The notes below the pieces were generated by a model, which was given only the letters and a program-made list of their open reading frames with translations, did not search any database and was not told where the DNA came from. DNA of 64,000 nt from Lithospermum erythrorhizon (Eukaryota > Streptophyta > Magnoliopsida > Boraginales > Boraginaceae), in assembly GCA_019722365.1 (NCBI GenBank), contig JADFUC010001889.1, forward strand, positions 868,001 to 932,000, written 5' to 3'. This document shows positions 1 through 11,962 of this stretch, in pieces; positions within the stretch are counted from its first letter, which is position 1; every line of letters starts with the position of its first letter. A program made the translations under genes and the position numbers.

Positions 1-420
1 TCGAAAATGAAATTTTTGGATGAAAATGAAGATCTAGGACCAAATCTATCGAAAATGACGTTCGGGTCAAACTTTTATGAAAATCAATTCGGGGCGAAAT
101 TTGTAAAATGACTTTTGGGTGAAATCCGTAGAAAATGGCGTCACGTGAAATTTATTAGAAAGCGTAGTTACGAGTTAGAAATTTATAGAAGGAAATGAAG
201 TTACGGGAATTTGAAATTTGTCGAAAATAAGTTAAAGGAGTCAAAATTTGTAGAAATGGGGTTTAAGGTCGAAATTTGTAGAAAATGCACTTCGGATCAA
301 AAAGTCTCAAAATTAATGTTTCGGGCGAATTTGCTTCGAAATGAAGTTCGGGTTGAAATTTGTAAATAAATTTCAGTCTAGATTTGTCGCTAGCAGGAAT
401 TTCGGGCGAATTTGTGAAAA
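1..420. repeat. Degenerate tandem array, unit about 28-40 bp
   Basis: The window opens inside an array of imperfect repeats built around the words GAAATTTGTAGAAAATG and AAGTTCGGGTC. I count roughly ten units, each drifted by substitutions and small indels. The array decays at about 420, and its left end lies outside the window. No coding frame is kept across it. It could be a minisatellite or an internal repeat of a larger retroelement; the phrase ACTGAGTCGCCACTCG just downstream (about 456) resembles a phrase I associate with dispersed plant repeats. Confidence 0.7.
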
Positions 421-2697
421 ATGACTTTGCCAAAAATTAATTTTTAATCATGTGTACTGAGTCGCCACTCGAACCTATTGATTTCCCCAAATAATGGATT
501 TGATTTAGTCGAAGATTTCAGAATTTCATCTTTCTTAACTTTCGAGATTCACGCCCAATTGAATCCAAATTCAAATCTAGCCATACAAATGGACCCTCAA
601 GCAAATTAAATAGTAACAAAAGAGGCACACAGTTTTAGCTACCCCTGAATCAGTGAATAGTGAGGGTTGGATTTATGATTCTGAAAGGTCACATATGGAA
701 TTCGGGGTACGAATCATTCAGAAACGCAGCTTGTTTCCCATTACCCAGGTGGGGTTACTCATAAAAAGACGCCTTACTTTCGATTCTCATTAATCTCGCT
801 TAAAAAATACTCCGTATATTAAGGAGAATCTAATGGCTTATTTGCTTCTGCTTCTATGTATAAAAATATATAATGTAATTGTATTTGATTGTTATGAGTA
901 CAGTGGTCCCCCCCTCTATTCCCTATTTTTAGAAATAAAATGTTAGGGATCAAATGGAGATGGTCGAGGAATTGATGGAGTAGGTGAGTTTTGATCGCCC
1001 AAAGTTATCGTAAGGTTAGATTTTCCTTTATTAACGTTTTAACGATCGGGCGCACATTCTGAGAGCATTTAGTGTGGGTTTCTTGTTTCTGAGTATTCTA
1101 AGTGAGTTCGAGGGTCTGCAATGCGTAATTTGCGAATTAAGATTCACGAAATAAAATATTTACTATCGAAAAGAATGAGTTTGTCCATTCGTTTACATTT
1201 GCATATTTTTCTTTATCTATTTTATATCAATGTACTTTTTAATTTTGATCAGTTGATTTTTTAAACTTTAATCTTAATCTTTTTAATATGTTGTCTAATA
1301 TTTTATGAAATATATCAAAATATAATATTTTTATGCAACTTTAACTATTAATATTATATTTAACTTTGATTGGCCCACGAAAGTTATTGTGAATCATAAA
1401 TAATAAAATTTATTAATTTTGCTAATTTAAAAAGCCAAATTAAACAATTTTTCGATTACATGGAGGAGTAAATACCATATGACCCATCTTATGATCTTAA
1501 CATAGTACAACTAAAATTTGCAACTGAAGCATGTATATATGACATTATAAGTTGATTTAATTGACCAAGATCTATATGTTTTGTTCAATGTTCTTATTTT
1601 ACAATAGTCAAGCTAGTATTCGAGTGTCATATGCTCATTCTATTCGGTTATGATGTTGATGTTCACTTAATGCGTATGTCCTGGCTCTTGAGTAGGATTT
1701 CCACCTATATTGACAATATATACTTGCAATATAACACTTGTTATTCATTCATAGCCAACATTATTTTATCAAAAATGATCATTGCATATATAAACTCAAT
1801 AAATTACTCTCACCTCAATTTAATTGATGTTTCTATTTTCTACTCTTTCCAACTCAATTTAATTGATGTTTTTATTTTTTACGTATCACACTTTGATCAT
1901 GAATATTATGAAAAATAAGATAAAATAATACTCCGTACTATTAAAATATTTCAAAAATAAATTCAATAATATCAATTACATATTCACTAAAATAAGAAAT
2001 AAAAATTAATTGATAGTCAAAGCTTGACAATAAAAAACAAAAACATCATTTAACTATTTTTGAGGGAATAAGAGTAATGAGAATAAATATCAATGAGGAT
2101 AAAATGGTCTAAATTATTAGACATCTTAGAGGGATTAACTATATTGCAACCTCAAGTCACACAAATAGAGAGTTAGTACATTTGCCATCAAATTTGATGA
2201 AACATTTAAAATAATATAGGAACAGGATGCTAATTAAATTATACAATAGGTAGGATGTAACTTTTAAGCAATATAGAGGGATTGAGTGCAAATGTACTTG
2301 AAAAAATACTCCCTCCATCCTTTCTTCTAAGACTACCAACAATAGGGATATATCAAAACATAAATATTCTTTGCCGCATCATATTATTCCTTCACCGCAT
2401 GGCTGTATCATCAAATATCTCGAAAAGCATTTGATCTTTTTGTCATGAAATATGATTTTGGCATATTGGGCCATTGATAAAATGTAGCCTCTAGCCCACT
2501 AGTGATAAACTTCCTCTCATGGGTCATATATGTAACCCAAAACAAACTCACAGACTAGCCCTTTTTCATAAACAATAAAAACCTCCAAAAACATCAAAAT
2601 TCAAAAATCATTTCCCTACTTTTTAAAATAATTCTCCATTTTCCCCCCAAATCTAAACATAAATTTCCAAATCAACATCCACCAAGTGTTTGCTGTA
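421..2697. other. AT-rich intergenic spacer without recognisable gene
   Basis: No exon-like stretch was recognised on either strand. Isolated ACTCCGTA/ACTCCCTCC words at about 805, 1930 and 2309 look like single ends of Stowaway-type MITEs, but no matching partner end was found. The last 100 bases before the next gene are C/A-rich and probably hold its 5' UTR. Confidence 0.5.
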
Positions 2698-5314
2698 ATG
2701 TCCAAAAGAAAACCTAAAGCTAAAGAAACACTCACCACTATACCAAGACGATCACCAAGGTTCCTTTCAACCAATTCACCCGAAGCATTAAATCCCAATA
2801 CACCCAAACTGAAGCACGAACCGATTCACATTTTACGTTCAAGCGCTACTCCTCTTAGCCCCACATCGAAATCCAAATATTCAAACGAGGACTTGAGTAA
2901 ATTAGTGAGCGATGAAGTTTCTATTAATACGAAGGCGGGAGTTTCTTTATCTAGTAATCGGGTAGAATTGAGAAGGTCTATGAGGTTGAGTGAAATCAAG
3001 AATCAACTAGATGGGGTGGAAAATGGAGTTGAAAGTGAAGGGGGCAGAGTGTTGAGGAGAGGGGGTGAGAGGGTGGATGCTTATAGTGTTGTCTCGAGCA
3101 AAACTAGGGAAGGAAGGAGTCTTCGAAAGAGGGGTTTGGGGATTAATGATGGTAGCTTTAGTGAAAATTGGAAGAGAAACGTTAGTTCAGCCAGTGAAAA
3201 GGCTAAATTGGGTATTGATTTGTGTAATGAAGTGGAGGGGATGATTGAGAAGAGGGCGACTCGTAGTGATAGTCGTAGGAGTGAGCTTGAGCACAGGAAG
3301 AGTTACCGTAATGCTATGTTTCAAGGAGATAGGAATTGTGATTCATCCAAGAATCTTGACAAAGAGGAGTTCACTAATGAAAAGACACAAGGGGGTGTAA
3401 AGTTGGTTCCGGAAAATTATACAAGAGAAGAAAATGTAAATAATGTTTCTGGGGGAAAAGAGCAGATCGGGAAGAAGAGGAATCTGAACCAATGTAAGGG
3501 TAAGAGTAAGAGTGATTGTGCAAAAGGATGGAGTGAAGAACAAGAACATGCATTGCAAAAAGCTTATTTTGCTGCAAATCCTACACCTCAATTCTGGAAG
3601 AGAGTTGCCAAAATGGTAAATTTACTTTCTACTAATCATATGAATTAAATTATGTATCAATTTAAGCGAAAGTTGTCAACTTGTTACAGAGAGATTTTTA
3701 GTTTTGCGAATAGAATAGTAAAGATTTGGAGAATTATGATGATGTGCTTTTGCCCTAGAATTGTTTAGTGAAATATTATGATAATGGCTCCTGTAAATTT
3801 TTGAAAGACTGTGTGAGCATCTGTTGCTATAATTATATTGATGCAAATCAGAGAAGTTTGGTTATTGTTTCAGTAAAGAAATAGTAATAGAGTTACCTTC
3901 CTGGGAGTGGGAAGACTAGATTTTTCCTTCAGTTAACAACAATAAGATTCTCATTTTGATGTGATTTAATAGTGGATATCAGAAATCTGATTTGGATTAT
4001 GTGGATGAGTTCTTCTGGGGATAGACTGTAGGATGGTCCTCGATTGGAAAAGAATACAATGTTGGAAATTTGTAACGTAGCTTGACAAGATATTTCGTTT
4101 CGTGCCTATCGGAACCAGCCTATTCGTATTATGTTCAGTTTCTTCCAGACTAATGAAGTATGCAGCATTTCTGAGAAAATGGGACCATACTTAGGAGTCA
4201 GGATTGAATTAGTGATGGCTTGGATGGAATTTTTTACTCGTCAATAGCCATTCTGAATTCCCTTGTTCGTCAAAGTGGATGTGCTCTTGAAAGTCTCGGA
4301 CAGTTATTTTCTAATGCATCAAAATGGAAGTTATCTATTATTGTGATAATATACATTCATGTCCATGTAAATGTAAAGACTGAAGGCCTGAGTTTCCCAT
4401 AACACCACACCTGGAAGTACATGAATGCATAGAATCACAAATTCCTCCACGTCAGATCTCACTCAGCCACAAACACTATGTTTGTTCACGGCCACTGGTC
4501 TGTCTTGTACTTTTTGTTAGCTATATATCATTTGTGTGGTAGCCTGCGACCTGACTGATGGACAGTATCTCTGTTTCAGGTACCTGGAAAATCTGCACAG
4601 GACTGTTTTGATAAGATACATTCTGCTCACTTAACTCCTCCACTAGCTCAGCCAAGATCAAGGGCCAAAAAGATAACGCCATCATCCCTCTCGTTCTCAG
4701 CAAGTAAATTGCTTGATTCACCAGAACCAAAAAGTAAAAAACCACGTTGCAGTCATATGGTACAGAAGACGGTGAGGCACTTATTGCAGAAACAATGTAA
4801 TAATGACCAAGACGAAGGAGCAGATTTTTTTGCTATCTTTGAGGCAACAGCTGATCCATCTAATGGAGCCTCTCAACAGCTAACTTCATATTGCACTCCT
4901 GAGAAAAATAAGCGGGGTTCAAACTTTCGCACCAAGTGTAATGATACATCTTCAGCAGATAGAAAGTCGCTTTCACGACTAAATATGTTATCTGGATCAT
5001 GTTTGACAAGCCCCCCAGTTTTGAAGCAGATCAAAAACAAAGTATTACATGAGAAATATATTGATCAGTTACATCGCAGAGAAACTAGAAGGAAGGCAGC
5101 ACTATCGAAGGCTGCAAAACAGGTTGCGAGCCAAAATAATAAACTTGGAATTCAAGATGGAAAGGTAGATTCCTTAAAGGCGGCTAGAAATGCTTTGTAT
5201 TTTGATGCAAGCGACGCTATCACCCAGCTTCAACAGTCACAGATGAACGCAGTGTACAATTGTGATTTTTCTGACGATGATCATCTGGAAAGCAGTGATG
5301 ATGGAGAAGATTAA
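2698..5314 (+). CDS. SANT/Myb-like domain protein, two exons
   Basis: Exons 2698-3615 and 4580-5314 join in phase 0 across a 964-base GT-AG intron and give 550 residues. The first in-frame ATG is at 2698; an upstream GTG in the same frame is not a plausible start. The N-terminal 270 residues are basic, Ser/Arg-rich and low in complexity, as expected for a nuclear protein. A single SANT/Myb-like domain spans about residues 277-330 (GWSEEQEHALQKAYFAA, then FWKRVAKM), and the intron falls exactly before its third helix, VPGKSAQDCFDKIHSAH. A Pro/Arg-rich stretch (PRSRAKK) follows, and the tail is acidic (SDDDHLESSDDGED). The FW...V..KS..DCF pattern recalls SANT domains such as that of Mis18-binding proteins, but no SANTA domain is visible, so I do not call it KNL2. 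DNA or chromatin binding is inferred. The gene looks intact. Confidence 0.85.
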
Positions 5315-5957
5315 CCTTGAAATTTTCCCGTTATTACCCTCCGAAACTAATTTCATTGATTGTCCATCCATAGAAACTCTAAATGGTATTCTTCTGGCTA
5401 CTGAATGTCAGCAACATGGAGGAACACTCGTGTCACAGAAGTGAGGACATATTGCCATCTGGTTGAGACATAGGACTAATTAGCCATGTAGATCAATTAC
5501 AACTTTAGAATAGAGAGCCTCAATTTGATTTAGGATGATAGCAACTTAGTCTACTTATCTTCCGTTCGAAGATATAAGCATGCTGGTAAAAATATGTACT
5601 TGTATTTTTAATAATGATTTAACATCATGTGACCTTGAAATAAGGCATCATTCACAAATGTGCATGAAATGCAAAGACTGGCGGCTTTGCTTATTCACTG
5701 ATCCTATTCAACTACTCTGCTAATTTGTGAAAACTGATTTCAATAGTCAGTGTAAAACTGTAGGTACTGTGCTTGTGTGAAAGTATTTGAAGTATCCTTG
5801 TGTTATTACATTGAACTCTATCGAAATACAATTGTTATGACTTAAACGTTCCTGTTGTTGTTAGTTATGACACCATTCCACCAGTTAACCCTTCACCAGT
5901 TAACCATCGAGACATGGTTGTAGAGGGGTAGCACCAGAATGAAAAATCTTTGTCAGG
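5315..5957. other. 3' flank of the SANT gene
   Basis: This stretch probably contains the 3' UTR of the SANT gene. Short open frames here overlap its end in other frames and show no family signature. Nothing else is recognised. Confidence 0.5.
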
Positions 5958-6119
5958 CGGCAGGGTTGAAGCTAGAGCAATGTTCAATGTTGGTGAAGCG
6001 GGGTTGACTTTGTGGGCACCTAATATTAATATTTTTAGAGACTCCTGATGGGGGAGACCCCAGGGGAGGATCCTATGGTTGTGTCTGATATTCAGTAGAG
6101 TATGCTAGGGGTTTTCAAT
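5958..6119 (+). pseudogene. Relic of a GH3 beta-D-xylosidase (BXL-type) gene
   Basis: Reading forward, one frame gives [13 protein letters not shown], then [12 protein letters not shown], which is the hallmark of plant cell-wall beta-xylosidase/alpha-arabinofuranosidase proteins of glycoside hydrolase family 3. Immediately after RD the conserved block around WGRG is interrupted by a stop and a small deletion (TCCTGATGGGGGAGACC). A frame change follows, and then SVEYARGFQ, which matches the next conserved block. Only about 55 residues of a roughly 770-residue enzyme are recognisable, and I found no other GH3 blocks nearby. It is therefore a dead fragment, lying about 0.6 kb downstream of the SANT gene on the same strand. 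Confidence 0.75.
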
Positions 6120-7739
6120 GAGATATATAGTCTTTTCATTATTAGTCTCATCTCTCAACCGCTGGTTCTAATGCTTACTGTTGGAGGCATTACTTGGTAA
6201 CAAGATTCATTTACAAGGGTCCCAATGACTGACATGAATATGGGGGCTGATCCTTCATTCTCGCAGTTATCCTGGAAAAACTTATCGGTTTTATAGTGAA
6301 GATTGAGTGTATGGATTTGTACATGGACTAAGTTATGCCATTTTCACCTATAAGATTATATCATCAGTTCCTGACAAATTAAGTTAATGGGAGCAGGATC
6401 TGTGAGAATCACGAAACAGCAGTGGGGCGGCTGATCGTATACATGTTGAAGATATTGCAAATTGTGATGCAATAATGGAGGCATGGAAGGAGGTCAAGCA
6501 GTTGTTCATTTCATGAATACAAAGTATATATAAGCATGCTCCAGGAAGATAACTCATTGGATTTGATCATATTCACATGCGATCTTATGCATCTTCTGAA
6601 ACAAGCATTATCTTGGTAGACCCTTGCCAGCATTTTAGTATGTGATGGAGAATGGAAACAAAATATTGCCATTTGGTCATCATATAATAATGTTAGAAGA
6701 CAAAGACTATACGATATCAAATGAACTGTGACTAATAAGTCCTTATGACAAAGATGCTAGGTTCAGTTTCATCTGATAAGACGAATCTATCACTTCTCTA
6801 AATACAGAAGATTAGGTTCCAAATTTGTTTTAGGTGTGAGTATACATATTCAAGGTCACATTGAAGAATAATCACGAGAACTCGAGACTGTGCATGGCGT
6901 TATTGTTGCATCAAATTCTTCACCCAAGTTTGTGCCTCTATGGTTGTATGGCCAGGTGTGGAATGGCGTAAAATGAAATTTGCTTGATTAAAGTATCTGT
7001 CAGTAAATGCAAAAAAAACAAAAAAAATGCCAAAAAAGGGTATATTACATATCGGTGTCAAAGAACAAATAAAATATGCCAAAAAGACAAAACAAAAATA
7101 CTAAAAACTAAAAAACCAACTGATGTTTTCGTATTAAATTCTACGATGATAGAATGCATGTCAGAGCGTTTCCAATGATCTCCTTTTCAATATAACAACC
7201 AAATTGTCATTGAATTCATCTTCCATCTTGTGCAATCTTGTTTTCTAATTAAGCCATTTGAAAAGAACTGCTAGAAACTGCGGTAAACGGGAAGAGTTAA
7301 AATGAAACAGTGTCGATCAACAAGAAAGTACACCTTTGACTTCAGTTTGACCAATGAAATCACTTGCTTCGGCTATGGTTGAAAGGTCTCTTAATTACTT
7401 TATCCTTTGGCGCCTCAATAATGAAATGTTACAGTTGGAACTTTAAAAGTGCTTCTCTTGGTTGCTAAAATTATAGGATATAACTTCTCGATAAGCCTTA
7501 AATTTGATCAATATTGAATGTTTGAACCCATCTTTTGGAACTAAAAGAATTACATAAAATAAATGGATTGATTGAATTCTCGTCATGACTATTAAGCTAT
7601 TAACTCCTTGTCGGTGTCACAGATATATCAACTCTATAATATTCCTCGAGTCATATCCTTTTGGTTGGCCTCGGCGTGCACAATAAGAAACATTCAAATC
7701 TAAATGAACTTTTGAAGTAAATGCGTCATACTTCATCTC
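6120..7739. other. Intergenic, no recognised feature
   Basis: No protein family, RNA or repeat was recognised. A/C-rich runs near 7010-7110 create chance open frames such as a lysine-rich 64-residue one at 6984. Parts could be unrecognised remnants of the neighbouring GH3 or hAT pseudogenes. Confidence 0.4.
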
Positions 7740-8930
7740 TCAATTACGAATAAGAACTTTTGAAGATGAAACTAAATGAAGATGCATTACTTGATATGCT
7801 TGAGAGCTTTGTTGAAGAGCTTGACAAGGTGAATGTGTTATACCCATAATTTGTTTCACCAAATGCAAGATCAACACCAAATCAAATGATGTCATGTACT
7901 TACAAGCTATATTAGCATCCCCTCGTTGACGATAATTAGCCCTTAGATCATTTATAATAAAATCTCTAGAAGCTGAAAGGATACTTGACATCTCAATAAA
8001 ACTACAAATGAAAAATGTGAACTCAAGAATCTCTGCCAGGTATTACATTTGATTTGCCTTTCCAGTCTCAAGTTCATCAAGCTCCAACAAATGTTGAACT
8101 TGAAGAAACTTCCTCTTTGTAGCTGATCATGGCGTTTAGATGATGAAGTAATAATATTCACAATGAAAACCAAATTTGCAAAAAATTCATGAACTTTTGC
8201 CATTTTTTCTTGACAACTAAAAGCAAGTTGCAATCTATGAGCAAAACAATGCACAAAATAAATATATGAACAATCCTTCCAAAAACAATGCTTCTGATCC
8301 ATTTCGTTCTCCTCTCTTATTACTTGGTCCCGAATGGAACCAACATCTAATCCATGTGAAGAAAATACTTTGCATAATTCCTTTTTGAGAGTCGCAGATG
8401 TAGTATCTTTCACATGCACCAAATCAAGAAATCGTTCTCTTATAAATCCATCATTAGACCCAGAATTTCCTTTTGGCTTGTCAAAGAGAAAACAAGGTAG
8501 ACAATATGTTGCATTAATATGTGGAGAATACTCTAATCAACTGGGGAAAATACTGAACCAACTACCACAAATCGCCCGAGGGTTTTTGTCTGTTGTTAGA
8601 AAGGATAACTTCCATCTTAATTTAATTTATGTGGCTCCTTAGCTAAATAGGCTCTCCTGAATTCATCTATTTTCTCTGGAGGATACTCCCAAATTTTGGG
8701 ACGTTTGCTAGATTAAAGTATTGCCAAATTTTTTATGTCAAAATCATGTAATTGTAGATTTTTCGGACCCTATAAGCTCAACACTATCCGAGGCACTTTG
8801 AAGGTCTATCGAGCTCTACGATTTCACGTCCATCATCTCTTTGTTTTCCCGACATTTTCCTCTTTATTTGGAGGAATTCAATTGTTCAATATTCTCACGA
8901 AATCTCCTTTTCTTGAAGAATGAGTGCAAA
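7740..8930 (-). pseudogene. hAT-superfamily transposase pseudogene (TTF zinc finger / DUF4371 type)
   Basis: Read on the minus strand from 8930 downward, successive frames give LHSFFKKRR (the usual N-terminus), RPKIWEYPPEKIDEFRRAYL, then KLSFLTTDKNPRAICGSWFS and ATYCLPCFLFDKPKG (TTF-type zinc finger). VHVKDTTSATLKKELCKVF, YFVHCFAHRLQLAF and finally FDLVLILHLVKQIMGIT follow. This is the order found in DUF4371/ZMYM1-like plant hAT transposases. The usual catalytic-region phrase GYDGASNM after GSIR is lost, and there are several frameshifts and at least one in-frame stop. The C-terminal dimerisation domain is missing here, though a fragment of the same family lies at 26.35 kb on the other strand. 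The element is immobile. Confidence 0.88.
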
Positions 8931-9760
8931 GCTTTTACCGTGATCGATATTCGGCTTCAATCCCTAATTCCTAAACAAATCACGAGAATATTATTAATGT
9001 AAAAACAAATAAACTTTAACTTTAACTAGGCAAAGAACTACTATTATTAAACAAAGATAAAGTAGTGAAGTACAAAAGTGAAAATTAAAATATTTAATTT
9101 GACAAATACAATTGATTATTAGAAAATTGAAAGCCCACTTTTTGTGCTACCATTAATTGATAAATATAGCACCGTTAAGGCATTAATTAAAGAAAAAACA
9201 AGTATAATTAATTATTAAACAAGTAAAAATAAGGTAAATATAATCAAGTCCATGGCGCACTTGTAAATTTGTAAATATAAGAAATGTTAGAAGAATTGAA
9301 AATTGTTTGTTCTTTGCTTCGTTCAATTCGAGGCTAAGCGAGACATCGGACAAGGTTATGTTTTAATTGGTAAGGTATAACAAGGTTTGAATTATCTCGC
9401 TGGCCCCATAACTACTTATGGTTTGTGTCACCGTTGGAATAATACATTCATTTTTGGCTAATGGGTTTGTTAGCCATTACCCATAAAGTATTCATTAGTT
9501 GAATATGTATTGGTTGATTTGGTTCCATATGTGATACATATATTTTATATAGTTTATTTATACATTTATTTAGATTTACTTGTATATCTCAATATATATT
9601 ATATTTTTTTATAAAAAATATCATGAATATATATATGTATAGTATTCAATTTTTTTTAAATCCGGGGGCTATAAGCACAGTCTCTTAGCGCCGTCTCATA
9701 CATAACGGAGGCTTCGTGCGTAAGTATACAATGAGGCCCCTTTAGTAAATTTATTAATAA
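8931..9760. other. AT-rich intergenic DNA
   Basis: No gene was recognised. It probably contains the 5' flank of the hAT relic; terminal inverted repeats were not identified. Confidence 0.4.
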
Positions 9761-9910
9761 ATTTTTTATAATGTAAAAATAAATAATCTTATAAATTTAA
9801 AAATTAATTTAATTCGATATTTATTTGAGCATTAAATTTAGAGTTTTATTGCAAAAAATAAAACTTTCATACGAGAAAAGTGAAATTCTCGGCATCTGTT
9901 GAAGCAAAAT
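9761..9910. repeat. Dispersed repeat, copy A (partner at 20.92 kb)
   Basis: This 150-base segment shares word order with 20922-21068, on the same strand: AATTTTTTAT, AAATAAATA, TATAAATTTAAAAAT, then TTTTATTGCAAAAAA.ATAAAA and a final GGCAT....AAACAAAAT. The two copies are clearly related but have many small differences. It is a non-coding piece of an unclassified transposon; limits are approximate. Confidence 0.6.
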
Positions 9911-10780
9911 CATCAATCGACTCTTCGTATCTAAATTTCTTCAAAATATTATTTTATTCTTGTCATGGATTAGCAGATTAAATTAACTTGGGACATCAAC
10001 GAGCGAATATAGGACTTCAACAACTTGATTTTGAAAATTTTAGTTCTCGAAAATATTATTTCTATTTTATTTTATTTTTTAATTTTTAAAAAAAATATAA
10101 TTATGGAGATGTGGGCCACTGTGAAGTGAAGCCATGCAAAAGACCCCGCACCTTGTATGTTAGACGCCCTGTTTGTATATTGATGGCAAAAGCCACCATA
10201 TCAGTATGGAAGAGTTTGTGGTGTAAGGGTTGATGCATAGGACCGTCTCGTTTCAAATGGGGGCCGGGTTCCAAATCATGAAAATAATTTTATTTAAACA
10301 AGAGGCGCTTTGTTTGAATTTACTTCTTAAGTGAAAATAAACATCAATTATAGCCTTGAATAAGAAGAGAATATTTATAAAAAATCTACTCGCTACTTGT
10401 TGCTTTTTGCACCCTGTCTTGTCGATTACGTAAACGACATAAATCATGTGATATATAAAATATTAGAACAGTTAAATTTGGTACATCTGAAACTTGGTAG
10501 GAGCAGCCCATATAACCGGGCCTGTCTTCTAAGCCTCCACTGTATGTAGGTAATAGTTAGAGACACTTCACTAGGCATGAAACTGACGACAGGATACATA
10601 CTAATTCGATGGAAGATATACCAGTCAATAGCAGGTTTATACTTATAATAGTTGATGAGAATTTTGTATGTGTTCTAAATAAAAGTAGATAGTCATCGTT
10701 ATTGGCAAGTGTTGTATGGTTACATATTGTAACCTTTGATCAATAATAAAAGCCACCTTCTCAAAATGTGAACCATTTCA
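9911..10780. other. Intergenic, transposon-like debris
   Basis: Short GC-richer patches at about 10085-10260 and 10500-10620 stand out from the AT-rich surroundings and look like pieces of old transposons. No coding domain was recognised on either strand. Confidence 0.35.
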
Positions 10781-10904
10781 TTAGTCAATTGAAGATGTGA
10801 TGATGGAATCTTGAACCCAAGGTGGTGATGAAGGAGCTTGTGACAAACGGAAGTGAACACCACCCCCACCATCCCTAGGAGGGCTTCTCTTTGTGCGATC
10901 TCGC
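10781..10904 (-). CDS. Possible isolated terminal exon, family unknown
   Basis: On the minus strand a good acceptor (ACAATTCCAG) at 10905 is followed by an open frame reading RDRTKRSPPRDGGGGVHFR, then LSQAPSSPPWVQDSI, and a TAA at 10781. The amino-acid composition is more protein-like than chance frames nearby. An upstream open stretch at about 10970-11080 (-) reads NEWVIFGPLHCQEPKETD and could be a preceding exon, but I could not join the two convincingly. I do not recognise the family. It may be the 3' end of a broken gene or a gene fragment carried by a transposon. Confidence 0.3.
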
Positions 10905-11639
10905 CTGGAATTGTGTAACAATTTAAGGCAATTTTATTTTAAAGAAAAAATGAAATTTCTAGAGCTTGTTCTTTTCTATCTGTCTCTTTGGGTTCTTGGC
11001 AATGCAGTGGTCCAAAAATAACCCATTCATTTTCCTTCATGGCATTTTCATAGTCAATCATTATAAATTTGCATGTGAAAAGAACAGGCAATAGGTTATT
11101 GTGGAATCACATGATGGCAGGGAGAATATATCTTTTTTAAGATGATTAAATTATTGTCAAATGTAGCTACATAAAATCAAAATGTTCAGGAAATACTCGT
11201 AGTTCAGTACTCAACTTGAATTTAAGTTACCTGAATTAGTGGATTGTGATATTTTTACTAGAACTAGTCAAAAATGATTTTGATTCTTTACAATTTTCCA
11301 AGTAAGGTGGCATTAAAGGCTCTAGGAGCCCACCAATGACATCAATTAAAAAGAGAAGTCAAGGAACAACATTACGTTAGTAAAGTGACTGAGATAAGGA
11401 TAAATGGATAATTGACTACATAGAAGGAATATACTTTTTTTTTTCTTTTTTCATTCAAACGATCAAACGATATGATTGCATTAAATAAATAAAATGATAA
11501 CATAGAAGTTCCAATCTGAAAATTTAAAATAGAAGGCTAGAAAGTAAGAAGCAGTAAGCCAAAAGTTGAAAAACAATAGGTTAGAGGCAATAAAAAACAT
11601 TCCCACCTATAAAACGAACCTTGTGATACCAATAAGCTA

Positions 11640-11962
11640 CAGTATGCGCCAAAAACCATTCCGCCTCCATGTATCTTGTTAAGAAAAGTATGTCCCCGAC
11701 TATCATCTCCACTTCGAACGGGGTCTTCACTTCCACCTTCAAAATTTGTATCATTTATCGCGAGTCGCTTTCAAGTGCAAGCCTTCTTGTAACGCTTGTG
11801 CTTCCGCTGCCAACGGAGTCGATACCCATTGTAGTCGTTTAAAACTCGCGCCTATAAATTCTCCCCCTGAATCACGACTCCAGTTGCTCCGTCGTTGAAG
11901 TCCTTTCTCCAAGCTGCATCAGTGTTAACTTTGATGAAGTGAGCTTAAGGTGCTCTCCAAAC
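11640..11962 (-). pseudogene. RNase H-like (RVT_3) domain fragment of a non-LTR retrotransposon or derived gene
   Basis: Minus-strand reading from 11962 gives VWRAP, a stop, then AHFIKVNTDAAW and DGATGVVIQ; in the neighbouring frame GGEFIGASFK and PLAAEAQALQEGLHLKATR follow. The pattern KVNTDAAW...G.GVV...AEA.AL..GL is that of the plant RNase H-like domain found at the C-terminus of LINE polyproteins and in many short plant ORFs. One internal stop and a frameshift make it non-functional. No reverse transcriptase was seen next to it. Confidence 0.75.

Noticed and set aside
3343..3591. Minus-strand open frames opposite exon 1 of the SANT gene
   Set aside because: Their Leu/Phe/Ser-rich composition is the mirror of the Lys/Arg/Glu-rich sense strand; no start context or domain.
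8334..8642. A 102-codon plus-strand frame
   Set aside because: It is the complement of the hAT transposase pseudogene, whose minus-strand motifs are unmistakable.
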